DNA of 64,000 nt from Campylobacter lari subsp. lari. Lineage in GTDB: Bacteria; Campylobacterota; Campylobacteria; Campylobacterales; Campylobacteraceae. Position numbers and translations under genes: made by a program. Positions within the stretch are counted from its first letter, which is position 1. Every line of letters begins with the position of its first letter. Location: the NCBI RefSeq assembly GCF_013372185.1, contig NZ_CP053830.1, forward strand, positions 558,001 to 622,000. The letters run 5' to 3'. Below are positions 52,284 through 59,811 of the stretch, piece after piece. The notes beneath the pieces are model-generated. The model worked only from the letters and a program-made list of their open reading frames with translations. It searched no databases and was not told the DNA's origin.

Positions 52284-52751
52284 ATGAAACTAAAATTAAC
52301 TAGAAAGTATTTAAGAAATACTTGTGTCATAGGAGAGTTTAAAGTATTAGATGAAAAAGAAAATATTCTTTTTGAATGTTTTTCTTTAGAAGAAGATAAA
52401 GAAGGTGTTGAAAGAGAAAAAGACTTAAGAGTTCCTGCGGGAGTTTATAATCTAAAAAGACATATACTATCTAGTTTTAATGATAAAGGTAAAAGGGTAG
52501 TAGCAGGAGTTAAGGTTTTAAACGATGATGATAGCGTTGTAAATATCTACAACGATGATGTACCTTTTGATAGACATATTTTAATACATTGGGGAAATAC
52601 AGACAAAGATACAAAAGGTTGTATTTTACTAGGTTTAACTAAGAGCGATGAAAGTATAGGCCAAAGCAGACAAGCTTGTAAAGAATTATATGACTTGTTA
52701 TATCAGCAAGATTTATCAAATATAAAATTAGAAATCACAAACAAATTTTAG
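52284..52751 (+). CDS. DUF5675-family protein, possible lysis enzyme
   Basis: A 155-residue protein: CFSLEEDK, VPAGVYNLKRH, then HILIHWGNTDKDTKGCILLG, the DUF5675 signature. The H.GN...GC(I)L pattern recalls L,D-transpeptidase folds. Lying between holin and spanins it may act on peptidoglycan, and no other endolysin is recognisable here. Catalysis not shown. Confidence 0.75.
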   Translation: MKLKLTRKYLRNTCVIGEFKVLDEKENILFECFSLEEDKEGVEREKDLRVPAGVYNLKRHILSSFNDKGKRVVAGVKVLNDDDSVVNIYNDDVPFDRHILIHWGNTDKDTKGCILLGLTKSDESIGQSRQACKELYDLLYQQDLSNIKLEITNKF

Positions 52752-52820
52752 AAAGGAGATAAAAGTTTAAGTAAGCCAAAGGTGGTATTCTAGCTCCCCT
52801 TTTTAAAGGGGAAATCAAAG

Positions 52821-52883
52821 CTAATAAGCCTTGACTATAATTATACAAAGTAGTATAATTATTACTAGAATTTTATGGTTCAA
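52821..52883 (-). CDS. 20-residue hydrophobic peptide, candidate type I toxin B
   Basis: From TTG 52881-52883 the peptide is MNHKILVIIILLCIIIVKAY, homologous to peptide A (shared IL, ILLC, V-x-A pattern). GTG at 52890-52892 is an alternative start. AGGTGG (52892-52897) is the ribosome site and lies in a 9-bp stem (52887-52895 with 52904-52912, one mismatch). A minus-strand TATAAT (52953-52958) and an 11-bp leader hairpin (52913-52940) complete the same layout as locus A. Confidence 0.6.
   Translation of the reverse strand: MNHKILVIIILLCIIIVKAY
52831..52859 (+). promoter_or_regulatory. antisense promoter inside toxin B ORF
   Basis: TTGACT (52831-52836), 17-bp spacer and TATAAT (52854-52859) on the plus strand within the peptide ORF; CAAAGTAG before the -10 box is the same as at locus A. 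Confidence 0.75.
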
Positions 52884-52950
52884 TTTAATCACCACCTAAC
52901 TGAGTGTTGATTAACACCAAAGGCGGCCACCTTTGGTGTTCCACCCTTTG
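52866..52950 (+). ncRNA. candidate antitoxin RNA B
   Basis: A transcript from the promoter at 52831-52859 would start near 52866 and cover the peptide start, ribosome site and leader hairpin (AACACCAAAGG / CCTTTGGTGTT, loop CGGCCA). It might read on into the spanin genes; no T-run marks its end. Confidence 0.5.
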
Positions 52951-52990
52951 AAATTATACTCAAATCTTACTTAAACTTCTAAAATAAGAA

Positions 52991-53383
52991 ATGATAAATC
53001 TTTTATTTAAAAACACAAAGCTTTATATTGCTTTAGCATTAATGCTTATGCTTAATGTATTTTTATATCTTAAGCTAGATAGCACAAACGCAAAATTAGA
53101 AAAAAGTCAAAGTGATTTAAATTTAGCTTTGGGTGTAAATAATGAACTCACGAGGATTACTCAGGAGTTGAAAGCAAGACACGAACAAGAGCTAAAAGCA
53201 CTATTTCATGCAAATACTCAAAAAAATCAAATCAAAACAAGGGTTGATGATGTTAAAAACTATATATCCAAAAGCAATGAAACTAATACCACTAAGCTTT
53301 TTAATGCTATGCTTGATAGGCTGTGGGAGCAAAACACAAGTATTAACCAAAATACAAATTCAAAAAGTACAAATACCAAATGA
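52991..53383 (+). CDS. inner-membrane spanin (Rz-like)
   Basis: A 130-residue protein with one N-terminal transmembrane helix (about 10-27) followed by a periplasmic coiled coil. The last third is nested with the lipoprotein gene in another frame, the hallmark of Rz/Rz1 pairs, which fuse inner and outer membranes at lysis. Position after the DUF5675 gene fits. Confidence 0.8.
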   Translation: MINLLFKNTKLYIALALMLMLNVFLYLKLDSTNAKLEKSQSDLNLALGVNNELTRITQELKARHEQELKALFHANTQKNQIKTRVDDVKNYISKSNETNTTKLFNAMLDRLWEQNTSINQNTNSKSTNTK

Positions 53384-53525
53384 GCTTTTAGAATTTGATA
53401 GAGCGCATAAACCTATAGTTCAAGATGAAAAAGATATATTAAAAGCTTATAGTGAGCTTTTTTATCACTATAAGCAATGTGAGATCAATATAGATAAAAT
53501 AAAGGAGTTGAATGATGAATTATGA
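53250..53525 (+). CDS. outer-membrane lipoprotein spanin (Rz1-like)
   Basis: 91 residues from ATG 53250, with AAGGG six bases upstream inside the Rz-like gene (different frame); ATG 53247 is an alternative. A basic start and hydrophobic core end in the lipobox LIGC (Cys about residue 25). The mature part is helical. The overlap with Rz (53250-53383) covers the signal peptide. Confidence 0.8.
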   Translation: MLKTIYPKAMKLIPLSFLMLCLIGCGSKTQVLTKIQIQKVQIPNELLEFDRAHKPIVQDEKDILKAYSELFYHYKQCEINIDKIKELNDEL

Positions 53526-54261
53526 GCAAAGATTAAATCAATTTAAAAAAATATATCCCGAAATTTTAGAGTTAAGCTTGGCGGAAAAATCCCCATTTGG
53601 AGAATTAAAAAAGATATTAGATGATAGCATAAAAAATGATGTTATTAAAAATGAAGAGCAGTTTAAAACTTTAGCGAATGCATTATCTTTAGTAGGCCAA
53701 AGCATAGTAGCACAAAGCCAAGTAACATCTCTTAATATGATTTTGCAAGGCGATGAAAATGAAGTTAATTTTTATGCTAATGAGTTAAAAAAAGCACAAA
53801 CAGAAACAGAAAAAGCACAAACTGATTTGGTTGTAAGACAGACTAAGCAAATAGATGATGATATTGAATTAAAAGAGCAGGGGCTTAATATTGAAAGAAA
53901 TATTTCCATAGAGAAAATTAATTTATTAAAAGCACAAACAGAAACAGAAAAAGCACAAACTGATTTGGTTGTAAGACAGACTAAGCAAATAGATGATGAT
54001 ATTGAATTAAAAGAGCAGGGGCTTAATATTGAAAGAAATATTTCCATAGAGAAAATTAATTTATTAAAAGCACAAACAGAAACAGAAAAGAAAAAACCAG
54101 CACTTATAGTTAGACAACAAGAACAAATAGATGATATGTTAAGAATAGAAATGGCAAAAGTTGCACAAGGATATAGTTTTGGGCTAAGCGCAGGTGGACT
54201 TGAAATACCAAAAGAGTTGGAAGCTTGGGTAAGAGAAAAAATTGAAAATATAGATAAATGA
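53515..54261 (+). CDS. protein with two 46-residue identical repeats
   Basis: About 248 residues; the second of two ATGs has the better spacing to AAAGGAG. Helical throughout. Residues about 95-186 are two identical 46-residue units with QTDLVVRQTKQIDDDIELKE, a pattern found in phage proteins that carry 'AQTEKAQTDL' units. Function unknown; end-of-operon place suggests a minor virion protein. Confidence 0.7.
   Translation: MNYEQRLNQFKKIYPEILELSLAEKSPFGELKKILDDSIKNDVIKNEEQFKTLANALSLVGQSIVAQSQVTSLNMILQGDENEVNFYANELKKAQTETEKAQTDLVVRQTKQIDDDIELKEQGLNIERNISIEKINLLKAQTETEKAQTDLVVRQTKQIDDDIELKEQGLNIERNISIEKINLLKAQTETEKKKPALIVRQQEQIDDMLRIEMAKVAQGYSFGLSAGGLEIPKELEAWVREKIENIDK
53794..54090 (+). repeat. 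138-bp exact tandem duplication in the gene at 53515
   Basis: Copy 1 from 53794, copy 2 from 53932, and the first 20 or so bases again at 54070. The copies are base-identical over the full 138 bp, so the duplication is recent or kept uniform by gene conversion. Confidence 0.93.
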
Positions 54262-55850
54262 TTGATAAAAAATATAGAACTCCAAAATATTTTTTAAGAG
54301 CCAAATATCCACAGAATGCAAATGACATAGGATATGTAGAATGCTATCAAGCTTGGTTTTTATACGGAACTACCTTTGTGCATAAATATGTAGAGCTTTT
54401 GCATAAACAATTAATAAGAAAAGGTAGGGCTGTAAAAACAAGAATTTATCACCCGCTCTTCCCAAATTCCTATGGGATTGATTTTTATGATATTAAAAGT
54501 CCTTCTAGGGCTCCATATAATTACCATAATAGTGGGGATTTGGGGTTAAATCAGTTTTTTGTAGGTCAAAACCCTTATGAATGGTATAGAGGAGACCCTG
54601 GAGATAAAAGTGGAATATATCATGATACTTGTCAAATTGTAAGGAAAAGACAAAATTTAAGCTTGTTTAACTTTGATTTTCATGGAAAAAATGTTGTTAC
54701 AAACCCTAGCTATCTTTTAAAATACAAAGAAGAGTTAAAGAATTTTTATTATCTACATGATCTTACTTTTGAAAAAATACATGGCTTTTATGGTGCTATA
54801 GTCCCTGGATATGGTAAGCCAAAATATATTTTTGTAAAATCTAATATAATTAATAACGAGCTTATAAAACCTAATTTTATTTTACCGGATAAAGACAAAT
54901 TTAAGCCAAGTTTAGTAGAGAGTGAAGATGGTAGATATTACAATTTAAGACCATATTATGATGAGTTCTTGAGATTAAATAAAAATGTATTTATTGTACC
55001 TGAAAAAATATCTAATATTGATTTTTTAAGTGCATTTAACAATAACATCAATGTTTCTAAATTAGGCGATATATTTCACCCTCTAGCATTTCTTTCTAAT
55101 TTAAATAATATAGCTTATCAAGAGCCTGTTGTTTTGAGAAGTCAGAATAGTCTTTTTAATAAAAATATTTCATTGATGCCTTGTTATAATAATGAAAGCA
55201 ATATGCCTTATGGAAGAAAAGATAGATGGTTTATTTTATGGGATAGTATGTATGATCTTTATGTGAAAGAAGATAAGGAATGGTGGGAGTTTATAATAGC
55301 TCCTGTTGTTTCTGCTGTGATTGTTTTTATTAGTTTTTATACAGGTGGAGTTATAGGTGGGGCTTTAGGTGGTATGATAGGCGGAGCTTCGGCTACAATT
55401 ATAACAAATATAACAATCGCACTTAGTACGCTTGGAGGTGTTATAGACGCATTAAGTTTTTTAGGCATAGTAGATAATGGAAGTTCTTTAGCTAAAATAA
55501 ATAAAGTTTTAAAATTGGTTTTAGCTGTTGCAGGATTGGTAAGTGCTGGATATAAAATAGGAGTTGATATTAATAGTGCAATTTCTAATCAAACCCCTAT
55601 AGTTGATGTTTTAATTAATAAAGATGCTACATCTTCAGATATTATAGGTTATATTAGTGATATATTTTTAAGCTCTAATTTAAAAGAAGCTAGTTTGCCT
55701 TTAGATGAAAATAGTGATATTGATGAGCATGTTTTTTTTGGAGAGGCTTCGAAGGAAGATGTTGAAATGGTAACTAAAAATCTACTAAATGAAAACTGGT
55801 ATAGTTTTGACACCTTAGATATTTTAAATGAAAAAGATGTTGAGATATAA
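54258..55850 (+). CDS. large protein of unknown function at the right prophage end
   Basis: A 530-residue protein. The first 350 residues are soluble and rich in Tyr, Asn and Pro. Residues about 350-440 hold Gly-rich membrane segments (IIAPVVSAVIVFISFYTGG, VIGGALGGMIGG). The acidic C-terminus follows. It overlaps the previous gene by 4 bp. Possibly a membrane-penetrating virion protein or cargo; not recognised. Confidence 0.6.
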   Translation: MIDKKYRTPKYFLRAKYPQNANDIGYVECYQAWFLYGTTFVHKYVELLHKQLIRKGRAVKTRIYHPLFPNSYGIDFYDIKSPSRAPYNYHNSGDLGLNQFFVGQNPYEWYRGDPGDKSGIYHDTCQIVRKRQNLSLFNFDFHGKNVVTNPSYLLKYKEELKNFYYLHDLTFEKIHGFYGAIVPGYGKPKYIFVKSNIINNELIKPNFILPDKDKFKPSLVESEDGRYYNLRPYYDEFLRLNKNVFIVPEKISNIDFLSAFNNNINVSKLGDIFHPLAFLSNLNNIAYQEPVVLRSQNSLFNKNISLMPCYNNESNMPYGRKDRWFILWDSMYDLYVKEDKEWWEFIIAPVVSAVIVFISFYTGGVIGGALGGMIGGASATIITNITIALSTLGGVIDALSFLGIVDNGSSLAKINKVLKLVLAVAGLVSAGYKIGVDINSAISNQTPIVDVLINKDATSSDIIGYISDIFLSSNLKEASLPLDENSDIDEHVFFGEASKEDVEMVTKNLLNENWYSFDTLDILNEKDVEI

Positions 55851-55926
55851 TTTAGATAATTAAGTTTTGTCTAATATATTTTAAAGTATCTTTTGGAAAA
55901 TAAAAAATATATGTTCTTAGCAAATT

Positions 55927-55942
55927 ATACCCATTTTATACC
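55927..55942 (+). repeat. right arm-type integrase site candidate
   Basis: ATACCCATTTTATACC, identical and in the same orientation as 16407-16422, 54 bp inside attR. A related TTGGTATAAAATA follows at about 55958. Confidence 0.65.
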
Positions 55943-55995
55943 TATTTGTGAATTTTTTGGTATAAAATATCTATAAATAAGCTATTTTATAGCAT

Positions 55996-56022
55996 AGTTC
56001 AAACCTTGCTGGGGACACCATT
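55996..56022 (+). repeat. attR core (27-bp direct repeat)
   Basis: Exact copy of 16280-16306. To its right is AAGGA and the trmL ATG (56035), showing that before integration trmL followed tRNA-Arg within about 30 bp. Confidence 0.93.
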
Positions 56023-56034
56023 TTAAGGAAAAAT

Positions 56035-56502
56035 ATGTTTCATATAGTCTTGGTCGAGCCTCGTATACCGCAAAATACAGGAAGTATAGGTAGAATGTGC
56101 TTTAATGCAGGTTTTACTTTGCATATCATCAATCCACTTTTTAGTATAGATGAAAAAGCAGTTAAAAGGGCAGGACTTGATTATTGGAAAAAATTAAATC
56201 CTATGCTTTGGAATAATTTAGAAGATTTTTTAAAAAAATATGAAAAATTTCAAGATAGATTTTTCTTTGCGACAACTAAAACAAATCAAGCTTATTTTGA
56301 TGTTAAATTTCAAGAGGGGGATTTTTTGTTTTTTGGAAGCGAGAGTTTTGGTTTGCCAGAACAGCTTATGCAAAAAAATTGGAAAAATGCCATTACTATA
56401 CCTATGAAAGATTGTGGCAGAAGTTTAAATTTAGCCACAAGCGTGGGTATAGTGAGTTATGAAGCTTTAAGACAAAATTTTGCTTCTTTTAAAAAATCTT
56501 AG
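56035..56502 (+). CDS. trmL: tRNA (cytidine/uridine-34-2'-O)-methyltransferase
   Basis: A 155-residue SPOUT enzyme: [16 protein letters not shown] at the start, [15 protein letters not shown] in the middle, and [26 protein letters not shown] at the knot. It methylates the wobble ribose of tRNA-Leu isoacceptors. It now lies directly beyond attR, so the prophage has separated it from its former upstream sequence. Confidence 0.95.
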   Translation: MFHIVLVEPRIPQNTGSIGRMCFNAGFTLHIINPLFSIDEKAVKRAGLDYWKKLNPMLWNNLEDFLKKYEKFQDRFFFATTKTNQAYFDVKFQEGDFLFFGSESFGLPEQLMQKNWKNAITIPMKDCGRSLNLATSVGIVSYEALRQNFASFKKS

Positions 56503-57227
56503 TGATTTAAAACTTGATTTAAAAATTCTTTCAATCTTTCATTTTTTGGGTTTTCAAAGGCTATTTTGGGACACTCATCTACTGCTATAATGCCTTTATC
56601 CATGAAAAAAATTCGATTAGCTACATTTCTTGCAAAACCCATTTCGTGAGTAACTACAAGCATGGTAAGTCCTTCTTTAGCTACTTCTTTCATGATATTT
56701 AAAACTTCACCTATCATTTCAGGATCAAGGGCTGAAGTTGGCTCATCAAATAAAATCACATCAGGGTTCATCATCAAAGATCTTGCTATAGCAATGCGTT
56801 GTTTTTGTCCGCCTGAAAGTTTATGGGGAAAATAATTTTCTTTATCACTTAATCCAACTTTTTCAAGTAATTTTCTCGCTTTTTTTATAGCCTCATCTTT
56901 GCTCATGATTTTAGTTTGCACAGGAGCTAGACATAAATTTTCTAAAACATTTTTATTATTAAAAAGGTTAAAGTGTTGAAATACCATACTTACTTTTTGA
57001 CGAATTTGATTGATATCTGCTTTGTTATCAAGTACATTAACATCATTGATATAAATATTACCACTATCTGGTGTTTCAAGTTTATTTAAACAGCGTAAAA
57101 AGGTACTTTTACCACCTCCACTAGGCCCTATAATAGCAATAATATCACCTTTGTGTACTTCAACACTAATATCTTTTAAAACTTCTAAATCTCCGTATTT
57201 TTTAACTAAATTTTCTATTTTAATCAT
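56499..57227 (-). CDS. polar amino-acid ABC transporter ATPase (GlnQ-like)
   Basis: A 242-residue ATPase with Walker [14 protein letters not shown]-loop MVFQHFNLF, signature [14 protein letters not shown] and Walker [13 protein letters not shown]. It overlaps the permease gene by 8 bp and converges on trmL (4 bp overlap). The closest visible binding protein is at 12233, far away, so partners are uncertain. Confidence 0.95.
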   Translation of the reverse strand: MIKIENLVKKYGDLEVLKDISVEVHKGDIIAIIGPSGGGKSTFLRCLNKLETPDSGNIYINDVNVLDNKADINQIRQKVSMVFQHFNLFNNKNVLENLCLAPVQTKIMSKDEAIKKARKLLEKVGLSDKENYFPHKLSGGQKQRIAIARSLMMNPDVILFDEPTSALDPEMIGEVLNIMKEVAKEGLTMLVVTHEMGFARNVANRIFFMDKGIIAVDECPKIAFENPKNERLKEFLNQVLNH

Positions 57228-57981
57228 GTTTGTTTAATCTTTCTTCTAGAATTCTTGCAAATAGTGTAAAAATTTTAACACTTACATAATACACAAGTCC
57301 TGTAAAAATGATAGGTTTAGGATTATAATAAATTGCTTGTAAGCTTTTACTTTGCATGGTTATATCCATAACGCTAATATAACCTACTATTGAAGTTTCT
57401 TTAAATAAAGAAATAAATTCATTCATTAAAGAAGGTAAAATGTTTTTAATTGCCTGTGGGAAGATGATTAGTCTCATAGAAGCAGAATAATTAAGTCCCA
57501 TAGCTCTTGCTGCTTCCATTTGCCCTTTATCTACGCTTTGTATTCCACTTCTTACAATCTCAGCTACATATGCTGAACTATTAAGCCCAAGTGCGATAAT
57601 AGCTACATAAAAATTATCACTCCAAGTAGCAAAAATCACTACTGAAAAAATTAAAAGTTGTAAAAGAATAGGAGTTCCGCGTATGATGTCTATGTATTCA
57701 TCTATAATAAAATTTAAACTTTGGATTTCTAAAAATCTCAAAAATGCTAGGAAAAAACCAAGCACAATACCTATTAAAATTCCACCCACTGTTAAACCAA
57801 GTGTTATGAAATAACTATGAACATAAGCTTTAGCTTCTATAGTATAAGCATATTCTCCTGTGGCTAAACCATTTTGATCTTTAACTTGTAAAATTTCAAT
57901 AGGAAATGAAAAATAAGCCCAAAAAACAATAATGGCAAAAAATACAAAAATTTTCATCGTATTTTGTTTCAATTTAAACAC
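57220..57981 (-). CDS. amino-acid ABC transporter permease
   Basis: A 253-residue protein with five membrane helices and the EAA-loop [28 protein letters not shown] of HisM/GlnP-type permeases. An extra periplasmic loop lies after the first helix. First gene of the leftward pair with the ATPase. Confidence 0.93.
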   Translation of the reverse strand: MFKLKQNTMKIFVFFAIIVFWAYFSFPIEILQVKDQNGLATGEYAYTIEAKAYVHSYFITLGLTVGGILIGIVLGFFLAFLRFLEIQSLNFIIDEYIDIIRGTPILLQLLIFSVVIFATWSDNFYVAIIALGLNSSAYVAEIVRSGIQSVDKGQMEAARAMGLNYSASMRLIIFPQAIKNILPSLMNEFISLFKETSIVGYISVMDITMQSKSLQAIYYNPKPIIFTGLVYYVSVKIFTLFARILEERLNKHD

Positions 57982-58195
57982 CTTATAGAATTTTAAAAAA
58001 ACTAAGTGTATAAAAATTAAGTTTTCTTTTTACTTAAAAGCATTTTTATATGTTTTTTTGGTAAATATCGTGAGTTAAATTTTCACATAGCTATAAAAAA
58101 TAAAATAAAATTAATATAAAATTATATTTTTTTGTAGCAAATTCATTTTTTTATGATAAATTTACACTCAATTAAAATATAAAAAGGAGATAAAT

Positions 58196-59638
58196 ATGGA
58201 TTTAATATCCCAATTTGTTGGCTTTGTAAATAATCAATATTATTCCATTTTGGTTATTTTGCTTATTATTGTAGGGTTTTATTATAGTTATTTGACGGGT
58301 TTTGTGCAATTTCGAATGCTTCCTTATGTGTTTGATATCTTGACAGAAAAGCAAGAAAAGCATGAAAAACACCATATTACTCCTTTTCAAGCTTTGATGA
58401 TTTCAACAGCTTCAAGAGTTGGTATAGGAAATATCGCAGGTATCGCAGTAGCAGTTGTTTTGGGCGGGCCTGGTGCTTTATTTTGGATGTGGGCTATGGC
58501 ATTTTTTGGAGGGGCTTCAGCCTTTGCAGAAAGTACTTTAGCACAAGTTTATAAAAGCCGTGATGGTAAAAGTTTTAAAGGTGGTCCTGCTTATTATATT
58601 AGCAAAGCTTTAAATTTAAAATGGCTTGGAGCTGTTTTTGCGGTGATTTTAATCATTACTTATGCATATGGTTTTAATGGTCTTCAAAGTCAAACTATGA
58701 CTTCAGCATTTGAGTTTTACTATAAAGGTATGGTTGATGCTAGTGAAGTAAGCTTTGCTCAAAGTTGGTGGCCTATTGTGATAGGAGCAATCTTAGCTGT
58801 TTTTGCTGCTTATATGTTTTTTGGTGATCATACTAAAATAGGTAAAGTAAGCTCAGTTATCGTTCCTATTATGGCGATGATTTATGTGGGTTTATCTATC
58901 ATAGCGATGTTTATGAATTTTGATAAAATTCCTGAAGTATTTTCTATGATTTTTAAAAGTGCTTTTGATTTTGAAGCTATTTTTGGTGGATTTGCAGGAT
59001 CAGCTTTGGTTATAGGTATAAAAAGAGGATTATTTTCAAATGAAGCGGGTATGGGTTCAGCGCCAAATGCAGCAGCTTCTGCTCTTACAACTCATCCTGC
59101 AAAACAAGGGGTTATTCAAGCATTTTCTGTATTAATTGATGTGATTATTTGCACAAGTTCAGGATTTTTAGTGTTATTTTCACTTGCTTATGCAAACAAC
59201 ATTGGTGTAGATGGCAAGCCTATTTTAACAGCACTACCTTTGGTGCAAGAATCTATGAAAGAATATTATGGAAATTTAGGTGTGCATTTTACTACTGTTA
59301 GTATAGTTTTATTTGCTATTACTTCTTTGATAGGAAATTATTATTATGCTCAAGCAAATATTAAATACCTTACTCAAAATCCTATTATTATTAATCTTTT
59401 TAAAGCAAGCGCTGTGCTTATGATTTTTATTGGTGCAAATATGGATTTAAAATTTGCATGGGATTTAGCTGATACTACTATGGCGTTTATGGCTACGATT
59501 AATATCATTTCTATTTTATTGCTTGGTGGTATAGTGAAAAAGGTATTAAAAGACTTTAGCGAGCAAAAAAGACAAGGTAGGGATCCAGTATTTAGTGCTT
59601 CAAAGCTTGGTATTAAAAACGCAGAGTGTTGGGATTGA
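58196..59638 (+). CDS. alanine/glycine:cation symporter (AGCS family)
   Basis: A 480-residue transporter with about eleven helices; signatures GIGNIAGIAVAVVLGGPGALFWMW and GLFSNEAGMGSAPNAAASA are characteristic of AGCS. It probably imports alanine or glycine with Na+. AAAGGAG precedes the ATG. The stop overlaps a small membrane ORF. Confidence 0.93.
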   Translation: MDLISQFVGFVNNQYYSILVILLIIVGFYYSYLTGFVQFRMLPYVFDILTEKQEKHEKHHITPFQALMISTASRVGIGNIAGIAVAVVLGGPGALFWMWAMAFFGGASAFAESTLAQVYKSRDGKSFKGGPAYYISKALNLKWLGAVFAVILIITYAYGFNGLQSQTMTSAFEFYYKGMVDASEVSFAQSWWPIVIGAILAVFAAYMFFGDHTKIGKVSSVIVPIMAMIYVGLSIIAMFMNFDKIPEVFSMIFKSAFDFEAIFGGFAGSALVIGIKRGLFSNEAGMGSAPNAAASALTTHPAKQGVIQAFSVLIDVIICTSSGFLVLFSLAYANNIGVDGKPILTALPLVQESMKEYYGNLGVHFTTVSIVLFAITSLIGNYYYAQANIKYLTQNPIIINLFKASAVLMIFIGANMDLKFAWDLADTTMAFMATINIISILLLGGIVKKVLKDFSEQKRQGRDPVFSASKLGIKNAECWD

Positions 59639-59778
59639 TGATAGATTATATTATTATTGCTTTGTTTGTAGCTTTTATGGTTTTTCTTGTGTTTGGCTTT
59701 AACCGCCAAATGCAAGAAAAAGCCAAACAAAGAGAAGAAAAACTAAAAACAAAGAAAGATTTTAAAAAAAATAGGTAA
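59638..59778 (+). CDS. small hydrophobic protein
   Basis: A 46-residue protein starting in the TGATG stop/start overlap with the symporter gene. One transmembrane helix (about 4-23) and a strongly basic tail (QEKAKQREEKLKTKKDFKKNR). C. jejuni has a small hydrophobic protein gene in this neighbourhood. Possibly a symporter accessory. Confidence 0.7.
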   Translation: MIDYIIIALFVAFMVFLVFGFNRQMQEKAKQREEKLKTKKDFKKNR

Positions 59779-59811
59779 AATACACTAAAAATTTTTAAAA
59801 AAGAGTGTAAA

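Larger units (their letters stand above)
16280..56022. mobile_element. complete tRNA-Arg-integrated prophage, about 39.7 kb
   Basis: Bounded by the 27-bp att repeats. It carries integrase, Xis-like, early recombination genes, a repressor/Cro switch, terminase, portal, scaffold, major capsid, tail fibre, holin, lysis and spanin genes. All recognisable structural genes have full-length frames, so the phage may be functional. P22-type portal, DUF5309 coat, large probable ejection proteins and no tape measure suggest a podovirus-like virion. Several toxin-antitoxin candidates and a second regulatory island are aboard. Confidence 0.93.

Noticed and set aside
53772-54047. 91-codon minus-strand frame over the 138-bp repeats
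   Set aside because: Same cause: a repeated antisense frame within a real plus-strand gene.
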